Origin: Cytobacillus horneckiae
GTDB taxonomy: Bacteria; Bacillota; Bacilli; Bacillales; Cytobacillaceae
NCBI RefSeq assembly: GCF_002835735.1
Contig: NZ_PISD01000027.1
Coordinates: forward strand, 33,375-97,374
Length of the DNA stretch: 64,000 bases
Direction: 5' to 3'
Under the pieces are notes generated by a model, which worked only from the letters and a program-made list of their open reading frames with translations, was not told the DNA's origin and made no database searches. A program made the translations under genes and the position numbers. This document shows, piece after piece, positions 44,835-54,164 of the stretch; the stretch's first letter is position 1; each line of letters begins with the position of its first letter.

Positions 44835-46583
44835 TTGGACAGTATAAAAAGATATATGAAGTTTGTGAAGCCATATCGCCTGCAAATACTATTTACAATC
44901 ATTATCGGAATTATTAAATTTGCGATTCCACTTTTAATTCCATTATTAATTAAATATGTGATTGATGATATTATTGGCAATGATTCAATAGCACAAGCTG
45001 ATAAAATATCAAATCTGCTCATGATTATGGGCTTAATGATCGTCGTATTTGTAATAGCGAGGCCGCCGGTCGAATATTATCGCCAATACTATGCTCAATG
45101 GGTTGCAAGTAAAATTCTTTATGATATTCGTGATAAACTGTTTACACATATTCAAAAACTCAGCTTTAAATTTTATTCTAATACAAGATCTGGGGAAGTT
45201 ATTTCAAGAATAATCAATGATGTAGAACAAACAAAGAACTTTGTTGTAACTGGTTTAATGAACCTCTGGTTAGATTTAGCCACGATTCTAATTGCTGTTG
45301 CGATTATGTTTACAATGGACGTAAAGCTGACGCTTGTTTCATTAATTCTGATGCCATTCTATGCTTTTTCGGTAAAATTCTTCTTTGGGAATTTAAGGAA
45401 GCTGACAAGAGCGAGATCGCAGGCGCTTGCTGAGGTGCAGGGCTATCTTCATGAAAGAGTGCAGGGCATGGCAGTTATTAAAAGCTTTGCCACAGAAGAT
45501 TACGAACAGAAAAACTTTGAAAAAGAAAATAAAAACTTTCTTTCAAAAGCGATTGATCATACAAAGTGGAATGCGAAAGCGTTTGCTGTCGTCAATACGA
45601 TTACTGATATTGCTCCGCTGCTAGTAATAGGCTATGCAGGATACCAAGTAATCCAAGGAGAAATATCGCTAGGTGTGATGATGGCATTTGTTGCTTATAT
45701 TGATCGCTTATATAATCCATTAAGAAGACTTGTCAATTCATCCACGACATTAACGCAATCCATTGCCTCAATGGATAGAGTGTTTGAGCTAGTCGACGAA
45801 AAGTATGATATTGATGATCATCCAAACGCCAAAGAGTGTAAAAATGTTGCTGGGCATATTCAATTTAAAAATGTAGGATTTGCATATAATGAAAAAGATG
45901 GTAAAGTTTTAAAAAATATAAATTTAAATATTCAACAAGGAGAAACCATCGCCTTAGTTGGGATGAGCGGAGGAGGAAAATCGTCTTTAGTCGGGCTGAT
46001 TCCACGCTTTTACGATGTGACAGAAGGAAGTATTCTGCTTGACGGCAAGGATATTAAGTCGTTTAAAGTAAGAAGCTTAAGAGACAATATTGGAATGGTT
46101 CTCCAGGATAATATATTATTTAGCGAATCAGTACAATTGAATATTCGATTAGGCAAGCCAGAAGCAAGTGAGGAAGAAGTGATTCGGGCTGCAAAAGCTG
46201 CAAACGCGCACGAATTCATAATGAATTTGCCGGAAGGATATGAGACGAAGGTTGGAGAACGCGGTGTTAAGCTATCCGGGGGACAAAAACAAAGAATTGC
46301 GATTGCAAGAATTTTCTTGAAGAATCCGCCAATCCTTATTTTGGATGAAGCTACTTCAGCATTGGATTTGGAAAGTGAGCATTTAATTCAAGAGGCATTG
46401 GAAGATTTAGCAAAGGATCGGACAACCTTTATTGTCGCTCACCGGTTATCTACGATCACACATGCCGATAGAATTATTCTCATCGAGCACGGTGAAATTG
46501 TGGAATCGGACAGCCATGAAGAACTGATGAGGCAGCAAGGAAATTACGCAAAACTATTTCAGGTTCAATTACTTGAGCAATAA
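44835..46583 (+). CDS. ygaD: ABC exporter YgaD (homodimer type)
   Basis: A 582-residue half-transporter: six membrane helices (residues about 15-305) and an ATPase domain with canonical Walker [10 protein letters not shown], signature L-S-G-G-Q-K-Q, Walker [12 protein letters not shown] and switch histidine V-A-H-R-L-S-T. All catalytic residues are intact, so it probably works as a homodimer, unlike the pair at 32-36 kb. The start is TTG after a GAGGG element. Substrate unknown; multidrug or lipid export is usual. Confidence 0.88.
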   Translation: MDSIKRYMKFVKPYRLQILFTIIIGIIKFAIPLLIPLLIKYVIDDIIGNDSIAQADKISNLLMIMGLMIVVFVIARPPVEYYRQYYAQWVASKILYDIRDKLFTHIQKLSFKFYSNTRSGEVISRIINDVEQTKNFVVTGLMNLWLDLATILIAVAIMFTMDVKLTLVSLILMPFYAFSVKFFFGNLRKLTRARSQALAEVQGYLHERVQGMAVIKSFATEDYEQKNFEKENKNFLSKAIDHTKWNAKAFAVVNTITDIAPLLVIGYAGYQVIQGEISLGVMMAFVAYIDRLYNPLRRLVNSSTTLTQSIASMDRVFELVDEKYDIDDHPNAKECKNVAGHIQFKNVGFAYNEKDGKVLKNINLNIQQGETIALVGMSGGGKSSLVGLIPRFYDVTEGSILLDGKDIKSFKVRSLRDNIGMVLQDNILFSESVQLNIRLGKPEASEEEVIRAAKAANAHEFIMNLPEGYETKVGERGVKLSGGQKQRIAIARIFLKNPPILILDEATSALDLESEHLIQEALEDLAKDRTTFIVAHRLSTITHADRIILIEHGEIVESDSHEELMRQQGNYAKLFQVQLLEQ

Positions 46584-46591
46584 GGTTGGAA

Positions 46592-46614
46592 GAAACTATA
46601 GAATACTGTAGCTT
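46592..46614. repeat. Degenerate terminator half flanking copy D
   Basis: gaaactatagaatactgtag resembles the terminator arm at 46757 (gaaactatag identical for 10 bases), immediately after the ygaD stop. It suggests that the terminator was duplicated around repeat copy D. Confidence 0.5.
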
Positions 46615-46756
46615 AAGCTGCGGAGAAACTCATCTCAATAGCTGAGATTCTCCGAGGCCTACTCGCTCGCTCTTTAGCGGTTGGAGCGTTGTTACACGCC
46701 TTAACTGTCTCCGAATTCAACCAAAATTTTCTTATTTTCATTTTCTGAGGCACTCT
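46615..46756 (-). repeat. Dispersed repeat, copy D (142 bp)
   Basis: On the minus strand it reads agagtgcct...gaaaataagaaaatttt...cgctccaaccgctaaagagc, then gcctcggagaatctc and tgagtttctccgcagct, matching copy A at both ends and in the core. It lies between ygaD and its functional terminator. Confidence 0.75.
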
Positions 46757-46792
46757 GAAACTATAGCTATGCTATAGTTTCTTTTTTTTTTT
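46757..46792 (+). terminator. Rho-independent terminator of ygaD
   Basis: A perfect 11-bp stem gaaactatagc/gctatagtttc followed by ten T residues, beyond repeat copy D. Confidence 0.9.
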
Positions 46793-46966
46793 CTAAAAAT
46801 TGCTTTTTGTTATTTTGAAATAATTAAAAAACGAAATGAAAGAATGGAAAACAATTAACAAATTACCTTTTTAATAGTTTTTGTTTAAGAAAATGGATTT
46901 TTTAACAGCTTAATAACAGATAATCCAAAAAATAACTGAATTATAAATATATTTAGATATTTCAGA

Positions 46967-46981
46967 AAAAATAAATAGACT
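46967..46981. promoter_or_regulatory. Candidate CodY box before appD
   Basis: atatttcagaaaaaa keeps the core tttcagaaaa of the CodY motif (11 of 15 positions) and lies 80 bases before appD. The app operon of B. subtilis is a known CodY target. The surrounding region (46793-47061) is very AT-rich with no gene seen. Confidence 0.45.
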
Positions 46982-47061
46982 TCTATTTATTTTTCTTATA
47001 AAATATTAAAAAATGGTATTTAGGATGATTTTGGAAGAATTATGATGAAAGGAGCAATCTT

Positions 47062-48057
47062 GTGACACAATCTCCCGTACTAGATGTAAAGAACTTAAAA
47101 ACATCCTTCTTCTCAAATGATGGTGAAGTACCTGCGGTTGATGATATTAGCTTTTCTGTTAATAAGGGTGAGATTCTCGGCATTGTTGGAGAATCTGGCT
47201 GCGGAAAAAGCGTTACTTCTTTATCTGTTATGAAGCTTATTCCTCAGCCTCCAGGAAAAATAGTTAGCGGGGAAATTCTTTTGAATGGTGAAAACCTCGT
47301 GCATGCTTCAGAAAAGAGAATGAGGCAAATACGAGGCAATGAAATGGCAATGATTTTTCAAGAACCGATGACATCATTAAATCCATTATTCAAAATTGGT
47401 GATCAACTAATTGAAGCTATAAAAATACATAATAAAGGACATAAGAAGGTGCTTGCTGCAAAAGCGGTTGAGATGTTAAAGCTTGTCGGTTTGCCAAGAG
47501 CTGAAAGCATTATGGGCGAGTACCCCCATCAATTATCCGGAGGGATGAGGCAAAGGGTGATGATTGCGATGGCGCTTTCATGCGGGCCAAAGCTATTAAT
47601 TGCGGATGAGCCAACTACTGCGTTAGATGTAACCATCCAAGCGCAAATACTCGATTTGATGAAAAGCTTAAATAAGAGTCTTGATACCTCCATTGTCATG
47701 ATTACTCATGATTTAGGCGTTGTTGCTGAAATGTGCCAGCGTGTGATTGTGATGTATGCAGGTAAAGTCGTGGAAGAAGCATCTGTTTATGATATTTTTA
47801 AAAACCCTAAGCATCCTTATACAATTGGATTGCTTCAATCTGTCCCTGATATAAGAAATAAGCAGGAGCGTCTTTATTCAATTCCAGGCAATGTACCAAA
47901 GCCGGGGTCAGTTGTTTCAGGATGCCGTTTTGCAGCTAGATGTGTACATGTACATTCCCGCTGCTTGGCAGAGGACCCGCCATTATATCATGCTGGGGGA
48001 AATGAAAGTCATACTGTCCGCTGCTTTCTACATGACAGCAAGGAGGCGGTATCTTGA
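47062..48057 (+). CDS. appD: Oligopeptide ABC transporter ATPase AppD
   Basis: A 331-residue nucleotide-binding subunit. Walker [10 protein letters not shown], signature L-S-G-G-M-R-Q-R-V and Walker [12 protein letters not shown] are followed by the C-terminal oligopeptide-family extension ([14 protein letters not shown]) with a cysteine cluster that may hold iron-sulfur. The start is GTG, 7 nt after AAGGAG. Gene order D-F-A-B-C equals the B. subtilis app operon. Confidence 0.92.
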   Translation: MTQSPVLDVKNLKTSFFSNDGEVPAVDDISFSVNKGEILGIVGESGCGKSVTSLSVMKLIPQPPGKIVSGEILLNGENLVHASEKRMRQIRGNEMAMIFQEPMTSLNPLFKIGDQLIEAIKIHNKGHKKVLAAKAVEMLKLVGLPRAESIMGEYPHQLSGGMRQRVMIAMALSCGPKLLIADEPTTALDVTIQAQILDLMKSLNKSLDTSIVMITHDLGVVAEMCQRVIVMYAGKVVEEASVYDIFKNPKHPYTIGLLQSVPDIRNKQERLYSIPGNVPKPGSVVSGCRFAARCVHVHSRCLAEDPPLYHAGGNESHTVRCFLHDSKEAVS

Positions 48058-49031
48058 GCAAAGTGCTACTTAAAGTTGAAAATTTAAAGAAGTATTTTCC
48101 GATTACTGGAGGCATATTCAGCAAGAAAATCGGCGATGTTAAAGCGGTGGATGATGTGAGCTTCTTTGTTAAAAGGGGAGAAACATTAGGAATTGTTGGA
48201 GAGTCAGGCTGCGGGAAATCTACAACTGGACGAATGCTTATGCGTTTAATCGAACCGACCGAAGGCAGTGTTATTTTTGACGGCAAAGAGCTAACCGAGT
48301 TGAATGATACAGAAATGAGAATCATTAGAAAAGATGTGCAAATGGTTTATCAAGATCCGTATGCATCTTTAAATCCGCGTCATACAGTAGAACAAATTTT
48401 GGAGGAACCGCTTATCGTTCATGGAATGGGCGATAAGCAAGAAAGACGAAAGCGAGTTAAAGAAATGCTGGAGGTCGTTGGGCTTAGCGGCTATCACGCG
48501 AAGCGTTATCCTCATCAATTTAGCGGCGGGCAAAGGCAGCGAATTGGAATAGCAAGAGCTTTAATGACAAAACCAAAACTGATTATCGCTGACGAACCGG
48601 TATCTGCACTTGATGTATCTATTCAATCGCAAGTATTGAACTTGCTTGAAGATTTACAGGCTGAATTCGGATTAACGTATATATTTATTGCTCATGATTT
48701 AGGTGTTGTCAAACATATAAGTGATAGAGTCGGGGTCATGTATCTTGGAAGATTAGTAGAAATTACAACTTCTTCAAAACTATATGAACACCCTTTGCAC
48801 CCATATACAGAAGCATTGCTAGGGTCAGTTCCTATTCCTGACCCTACCGTTTCATTGGATAGAGAGATATTAACTGGAGATTTACCAAATCCGGCAGATC
48901 CGCCGCAAGGATGCGCTTTTCACACAAGATGTAAAAAATGTATGGACATATGCAAAATTGAGAGACCACAGTTAGCAGAGATTGAACCAGATCATTATGC
49001 AGCATGCCACTTATATGAACAATCGATTTAG
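48054..49031 (+). CDS. appF: Oligopeptide ABC transporter ATPase AppF
   Basis: A 325-residue second ATPase with Walker [10 protein letters not shown], signature F-S-G-G-Q-R-Q-R-I and Walker B I-I-A-D-E-P-V-S-A-L-D. The C-terminal G-C-A-F-H-T-R-C-K-K-C is the family cysteine motif. The start is TTG, 7 nt after AAGGAGG, and overlaps the appD stop by 4 bases, so translation is coupled. Confidence 0.92.
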   Translation: MSKVLLKVENLKKYFPITGGIFSKKIGDVKAVDDVSFFVKRGETLGIVGESGCGKSTTGRMLMRLIEPTEGSVIFDGKELTELNDTEMRIIRKDVQMVYQDPYASLNPRHTVEQILEEPLIVHGMGDKQERRKRVKEMLEVVGLSGYHAKRYPHQFSGGQRQRIGIARALMTKPKLIIADEPVSALDVSIQSQVLNLLEDLQAEFGLTYIFIAHDLGVVKHISDRVGVMYLGRLVEITTSSKLYEHPLHPYTEALLGSVPIPDPTVSLDREILTGDLPNPADPPQGCAFHTRCKKCMDICKIERPQLAEIEPDHYAACHLYEQSI

Positions 49032-49097
49032 GGTGTGGTGCTTAATTGATAAATATTTGCGGTATGATGATCCGCAGGCCACATAAGGGGGATATAA

Positions 49098-50702
49098 ATG
49101 AAGAAGAGGAATGGCTTATGGTTACTCGTAATAGGATTCATTTTTTCCGTAGTTTTAGCTGGATGTAATTCTTCCTCAACAGGAGGAGAAAAAGAGCCGG
49201 GCAGTAAGGATGATCCCGGCAGTGAAGAGGCAGCTGGAGGCACGCTTGTATTTGGGCGCGGCGGGGATTCCACTTCATTGGATCCTGCTGCAACAACAGA
49301 AGGAGAAGCATTTAAAGTAACTGTTAATCTTTTTGAAACTTTAGTTAACTTTGGTGAACAAAATACAGAAATCGAACCAGGGCTGGCAACGGAGTGGGCG
49401 CCAAGTGAGGATGGGCTTACACATACACTTAAGCTCCAAGAAGGTGTAAAATTCCATGATGGCACAGACTTCAATGCAGAAGCAGTAGTTTTCAACTTTG
49501 AACGATGGAAAGCAGGCAATAAAGAGCAATTCTATTATTATAATTCTCAATTTGGAGACAAAATTGATAGCGTCAAAGCAGTAGATGAATATACGGTTGA
49601 GTTTAAATTGAACACACCAATTGCGCCATTTTATAAAAATTTAGCGATGCCGCCATTCGGAATTGCCAGTCCTGCCGCGATTGAGAAATTCGGCGATAAA
49701 TTTATGGAAAACCCGGTTGGTACTGGACCATTTGTTTTTAAAGAGTGGAAACGAAATGACAGGATCACAATTGAAAAAAATGCTGACTATTGGCAGGAAG
49801 GACTCCCTAAGCTCGATTCAGTTATTTTCCGTTCTATCCCTGAAAACTCCGCCCGCCTAAATGCATTAGCATCGGGAGAAGTAGATTTAATTGATGGCGT
49901 GAATTTCAGTGATGTACCGCAAATAGAAGGAAATGGTGATTTGCAAGTGTTTGAAAGGCCGACATTGAATGTTGCCTATGTTGGATTAACGAATACGCGC
50001 GGTCCGTTAAAAGAAAAACTAGTCCGTCAGGCATTGAACTATGCTGTTGATAAGCGGTCATTAATTGATGCATTTTATGCAGGCGCTGCTGACCCGGCGA
50101 TCAATCCAATGCCTCCGGTTGTAGCTGGATACAATGAAGAAATTGAAGATTATCCATATGATCCTGAAAAAGCGAAAGAATTATTAAAAGAAGCAGGCTA
50201 TGAAGATGGATTCGAAATGGAATTATGGGCGATGCCTGTTCCACGTCCGTATATGCCAGACGGTCAAAAAATTGCAGAAGCATTGCAAGCCAATTTTGCT
50301 GACATTGGCGTAAAAGCTAAAATTGTCTCTTATGAATGGGGCACATATTTAGAGAAGGCCAATAAAGGTGAGGCTGATTCATTCCTGTTAGGATGGACAG
50401 GTGATAATGGAGATGCTGATAATTTCTTATATGTATTGTTAGACGAAGATTCAATCGGCTCTAATAACTACACATACTATAAAAATAGTGAAGTTCATGA
50501 ATTGTTGACAAAAGCACAGGCGAGCGCAGATCAAGAAGAGCGTGAGGCTCTGTATAAGGAAGCACAAGAAATTATTAAGGATGATGCACCTTGGATTCCG
50601 CTTGTGCACTCAAGACCAATTTTGGCAGGAAAAGCAGGGATAACAAACTTTAAACCACATCCAACAGGCTCTGACAGACTTGAAAATGTTGAGTTGAAAT
50701 AG
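49098..50702 (+). CDS. appA: Oligopeptide-binding lipoprotein AppA
   Basis: A 534-residue family 5 extracellular solute receptor. The lipobox L-A-G-C (Cys at about residue 22) is followed by an S/G/E-rich linker and the binding domain, with the family signature around A-T-E-W-A-P-S-E-D-G-L-T-H-T-L-K-L. AGGGGG precedes the ATG. It delivers peptides to the AppBC channel. Very close in length to B. subtilis AppA. Confidence 0.92.
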   Translation: MKKRNGLWLLVIGFIFSVVLAGCNSSSTGGEKEPGSKDDPGSEEAAGGTLVFGRGGDSTSLDPAATTEGEAFKVTVNLFETLVNFGEQNTEIEPGLATEWAPSEDGLTHTLKLQEGVKFHDGTDFNAEAVVFNFERWKAGNKEQFYYYNSQFGDKIDSVKAVDEYTVEFKLNTPIAPFYKNLAMPPFGIASPAAIEKFGDKFMENPVGTGPFVFKEWKRNDRITIEKNADYWQEGLPKLDSVIFRSIPENSARLNALASGEVDLIDGVNFSDVPQIEGNGDLQVFERPTLNVAYVGLTNTRGPLKEKLVRQALNYAVDKRSLIDAFYAGAADPAINPMPPVVAGYNEEIEDYPYDPEKAKELLKEAGYEDGFEMELWAMPVPRPYMPDGQKIAEALQANFADIGVKAKIVSYEWGTYLEKANKGEADSFLLGWTGDNGDADNFLYVLLDEDSIGSNNYTYYKNSEVHELLTKAQASADQEEREALYKEAQEIIKDDAPWIPLVHSRPILAGKAGITNFKPHPTGSDRLENVELK

Positions 50703-50865
50703 AATAAAAGAAAAGGGAGGTAAACTATACTCCCTTTTCTTAGCTAATTTGTATTCTAGTTAAAAATATCGCATAAGTAAAATTAAGGCATTCGTCTGGA
50801 AGGTTTTGCGAACGTCAAGTTTTGCTAATAAATCATTCATTAGAACCTTGGATAGAGGTGAGAGC

Positions 50866-51870
50866 ATGGTTTCGTATACAGTCAGGCGTCTATTATCGTT
50901 AATACCGGTATTACTGGGGTTATCATTAATTGTCTTCTTTATGATTAGAGCTATTCCAGGTGATCCAGCTCAAATTATACTCGGACAATTGGCGACTAAA
51001 GAAGCAGTAGCGGAGTTAACAGCACAGCTAGGGCTTGATCAGCCGTGGTATATTCAATATTTTACATATTTAAGCGGTCTCTTTACTGGAGATCTTGGCG
51101 AGTCAATAAAAACTAAAACGGCAATAAGTGAAGAAATATGGCCCTATTTGGCAGCGACATTAGAGCTTTCCTTTTGTGCCATTGTGATCGCCATATTTTT
51201 TGGTGTGAATGCAGGTATCATTAGTGCTTGGTATCAAAATTCATGGTTCGATTACATTGCTATGGTGCTGGCATTAATCGGCGTGTCTATGCCTATTTTT
51301 TGGTTAGGCTTAATGGAGCAATGGATTTTTGCCATCAATTTAGACTGGCTGCCTACTTCTGGTCGTGAAGAGGTTCGTGACCCAGTTTCAGCGATTACGA
51401 ATATCTACTTAATTGATACGCTGATTCAAGGCAGGTTTGATCAATTTATAGAAGTAAGCAAACATTTAATTCTTCCATCAGTGGCATTAGCTACGATACC
51501 AATGGCAATTATTGCAAGAATTACAAGATCTTCAATGCTTGAAGTCATGAGGTCTGATTTTATTAGAACAGCAAGGGCAAAAGGGCTTAGAATGTTCTGG
51601 GTTGTATATAAACATTCATTGAAAAATGCAGTGATACCTGTTCTAACAGTTATCGGCCTGCAAACAGGGCTTTTACTCGGCGGCGCAATTTTAACCGAGA
51701 CAATTTTTAGTTGGCCAGGTATGGGTAGATATATTTACGATGCCATTGGCGCAAGAGATTATCCTGTCATACAGTCCGGGATACTGGTTATAGCTTTTAT
51801 CTTCGTCATGATTAATTTATTTGTGGATTTGCTATATGCCGCAATTGATCCAAGAATTAAATATAACTAG
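50866..51870 (+). CDS. appB: Oligopeptide ABC transporter permease AppB
   Basis: A 334-residue permease with six membrane segments. The N-terminus V-S-Y-T-V-R-R-L-L-S-L-I-P-V-L-L-G and the EAA-loop region R-T-A-R-A-K-G-L near residue 240 are typical. The start is the ATG at 50866, after AGAGGTGAG; sequence before it lacks family character. Seventeen bases separate it from appC. Confidence 0.92.
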   Translation: MVSYTVRRLLSLIPVLLGLSLIVFFMIRAIPGDPAQIILGQLATKEAVAELTAQLGLDQPWYIQYFTYLSGLFTGDLGESIKTKTAISEEIWPYLAATLELSFCAIVIAIFFGVNAGIISAWYQNSWFDYIAMVLALIGVSMPIFWLGLMEQWIFAINLDWLPTSGREEVRDPVSAITNIYLIDTLIQGRFDQFIEVSKHLILPSVALATIPMAIIARITRSSMLEVMRSDFIRTARAKGLRMFWVVYKHSLKNAVIPVLTVIGLQTGLLLGGAILTETIFSWPGMGRYIYDAIGARDYPVIQSGILVIAFIFVMINLFVDLLYAAIDPRIKYN

Positions 51871-51887
51871 AGAGGTGGGGAAGAAGA

Positions 51888-52787
51888 GTGGAGGTATCTT
51901 TAAATAAGAATCCGCAGACACCTAATTTGCCGGAAGAAGATAATGCCGTTTCCCCATGGATTGAAGCGTGGAGGAGTTTTAGAAGGAATAAACTGGCTAT
52001 TATCGGTACATGTATTGTGCTGTTTTTTATAATGATTGCAATTTTTGCACCTTATATTGCGCCATCCGGGATTAATGAACAAGTGATGGCTAAGCGTTTA
52101 TTGCCGCCTTCGTCAGAACACTGGTTTGGTACAGATGATTTTGGCCGCGACATTTTTTCTAGAGTCCTTTATGGTGCCAGGATTTCATTATGGGTCGGTT
52201 TTCTTTCGGTTATGGGATCTCTAGTTGTCGGTACATTATTAGGCATCCTTGCCGGCTATTACGGCCGCTGGGTCGACACAATCATTTCAAGAACATTTGA
52301 TATTATGCTCGCCTTTCCAAGTATATTATTAGCCATTGCAATTGTGGCTGTCCTAGGTCCATCATTAAGGAATGCATTAATTGCGATCGCGATTATTAAC
52401 ATTCCGAATTTTGGCCGTTTAATTCGTTCAAAAGTATTAAGTGTAAAACAAGAAGAGTATATCATTGCTGCCAGAGGAATTGGCATGAAGAATAGCAGGA
52501 TATTGTTTAAGCATGTTCTGCCTAATAGTATGGCACCTGTCATTGTGCAGGGAACATTGGCGATAGCAACAGCGATTATCGAAGCAGCTGCATTAAGCTT
52601 TCTTGGATTAGGTGCAGAGGCGCCGAATCCTGAGTGGGGTAAGATGCTATCTGATGCAAGGCCGTTATTGACACAAGCGCCTTGGACGATGTTTTTCCCT
52701 GGAATAGCTATTATGCTCACTGTTTTAGGGTTTAACTTAATGGGGGACGGTTTAAGGGATGCGCTTGACCCTAGAATGAAAAATTAA
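51888..52787 (+). CDS. appC: Oligopeptide ABC transporter permease AppC
   Basis: A 299-residue permease with six membrane segments. Landmarks: W-F-G-T-D-D-F-G-R-D-I-F-S-R near residue 80 and the EAA-loop I-I-A-A-R-G-I-G near 195. The start is GTG after GAGGTGGGG. It ends the app operon at a terminator shared with ygaE. The complete D-F-A-B-C set indicates a working peptide importer; nutrient peptides are the usual cargo. Confidence 0.92.
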   Translation: MEVSLNKNPQTPNLPEEDNAVSPWIEAWRSFRRNKLAIIGTCIVLFFIMIAIFAPYIAPSGINEQVMAKRLLPPSSEHWFGTDDFGRDIFSRVLYGARISLWVGFLSVMGSLVVGTLLGILAGYYGRWVDTIISRTFDIMLAFPSILLAIAIVAVLGPSLRNALIAIAIINIPNFGRLIRSKVLSVKQEEYIIAARGIGMKNSRILFKHVLPNSMAPVIVQGTLAIATAIIEAAALSFLGLGAEAPNPEWGKMLSDARPLLTQAPWTMFFPGIAIMLTVLGFNLMGDGLRDALDPRMKN

Positions 52788-52812
52788 AAGCAGCTGTTTC
52801 CAGCTGCTTTTT
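52786..52812. terminator. Bidirectional terminator
   Basis: The stem aaaagcagctg/cagctgctttt with a four-base loop; T tracts on both strands, between convergent appC and ygaE. Confidence 0.9.
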
Positions 52813-52813
52813 A

Positions 52814-53899
52814 TTATTGTTCTGCATTATTTTCTTCCAGTGAAATTTCATGATCGTTTTCATGAAATTTTTGGAAGCTTGTAATTAAAATATTTAGATG
52901 TTCCACTTGTTCATTATAATCCATCATTGCTGAAACGATTTGCATTGTATGGGCAAGCACAACTTGGTCATCCTCAGACATTTGATGCTGCTGTTCAAGG
53001 AAGAGGCTAAATAGCTCTTTTCTGCTCAATGTGATGTCACCTTCTTCAAAAGTAACATGCGCTCTTACTTTCCCAATAAACTTTAATACAGCGTGTTCAT
53101 GATAGTGAGTAATAATATCAAGCTGCTGTTGTACCATATGTTGGAATTCCTCAGGCATCATTAATAAATCATTTTCAAACCTATGCATTTTATTGAGTGT
53201 TTCCAATGCTTTCTTGTTTGTAGATATCATTTGACGATAAATCACTAATTTTCTTGATTTAGACAATGCTTTTTTCTTGAAGTAATTTCTTTCCTCTTTG
53301 TATAAGGAGTACAGTGCTTCAAGTTTTCTTGTTGTATCCTGCATTTTACTAATATCATTTTTAAGCAGGTTATGCTCAGATGCATGCCTGATATTTAGCC
53401 TAATCCATTTAGTAATCTCTTCAGAAAGATTTAATATTTTTAAGAAGAGCTTCTTTTCGTATTTTGGCGGCAGGAATACTAGGTTAACAATGAAAGCAGA
53501 GAAGATACCAAGCATAACAGTAGAGAATCGTATAATAGCAAATTCAATGAAAGTATCTCCAGGTGTTACCATGATTGCGACCATCGTTACTAACGACAGT
53601 CCAATTGTATTTTCCAGTTTTAATTTTAAATTGATGGTAATCACGATAATTGCAGCCAGCCCGATTATTAAAATATCATGACCAAATAATAAAACAAAGA
53701 GGACGGCAATGATTGCCCCGATTAAATTACCTTGAATTTGTTCAATGACAGATAAATATGTTCTATAAATGGTAGGCTGTAAGGCAAAGATAGCTGCAAT
53801 TCCAGCAAAAACCGGTGCAGGAAGCTGAAAAAGCTCTGCAAGAAATAATGATAATATGATTGCGATTCCCGTTTTAAGTATGCGGGCGCCAAGCTTCAT
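52814..53899 (-). CDS. ygaE: Aromatic acid exporter family protein YgaE
   Basis: A 361-residue protein. The N-terminal 150 residues hold about five membrane segments starting M-K-L-G-A-R-I-L-K-T-G-I-A-I; a soluble helical domain of about 200 residues follows. This is the FUSC/ArAE_1-like architecture of YgaE. Substrate unknown; efflux of aromatic acids is assigned by family only. AAAGGAAA lies before the ATG. In B. subtilis it lies between ygaD and gsaB, as here apart from the inserted app and gltB genes. Confidence 0.85.
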   Translation of the reverse strand: MKLGARILKTGIAIILSLFLAELFQLPAPVFAGIAAIFALQPTIYRTYLSVIEQIQGNLIGAIIAVLFVLLFGHDILIIGLAAIIVITINLKLKLENTIGLSLVTMVAIMVTPGDTFIEFAIIRFSTVMLGIFSAFIVNLVFLPPKYEKKLFLKILNLSEEITKWIRLNIRHASEHNLLKNDISKMQDTTRKLEALYSLYKEERNYFKKKALSKSRKLVIYRQMISTNKKALETLNKMHRFENDLLMMPEEFQHMVQQQLDIITHYHEHAVLKFIGKVRAHVTFEEGDITLSRKELFSLFLEQQHQMSEDDQVVLAHTMQIVSAMMDYNEQVEHLNILITSFQKFHENDHEISLEENNAEQ

Positions 53900-54111
53900 T
53901 TTGTATATTTTCCTTTCTGCCAGCTTGTTACTTTGCCGGCATGTAATTGCATATGCGAAAGCATATACGTATACTTTTAACGATTTTCATGTTTATTAAA
54001 CAATAATGTACTATACAATGTTATTCAAATAAGTTCAATAGGCACGCTCAAATATTTCCAAAATAAAATAGAAATTTAACGAGAAATTAATTTAAATTTT
54101 TTTGAGAATAG

Positions 54112-54148
54112 AAAATAAAAGACGCCTGCTATACTAATAGCAGGCGTC
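54112..54148 (-). terminator. Rho-independent terminator of the glutamate synthase gene
   Basis: A perfect 12-bp stem gacgcctgctat/atagcaggcgtc; on the minus strand it is followed by TTTTATTTT. Confidence 0.92.
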
Positions 54149-54164
54149 TTATTAATAGCTTTTA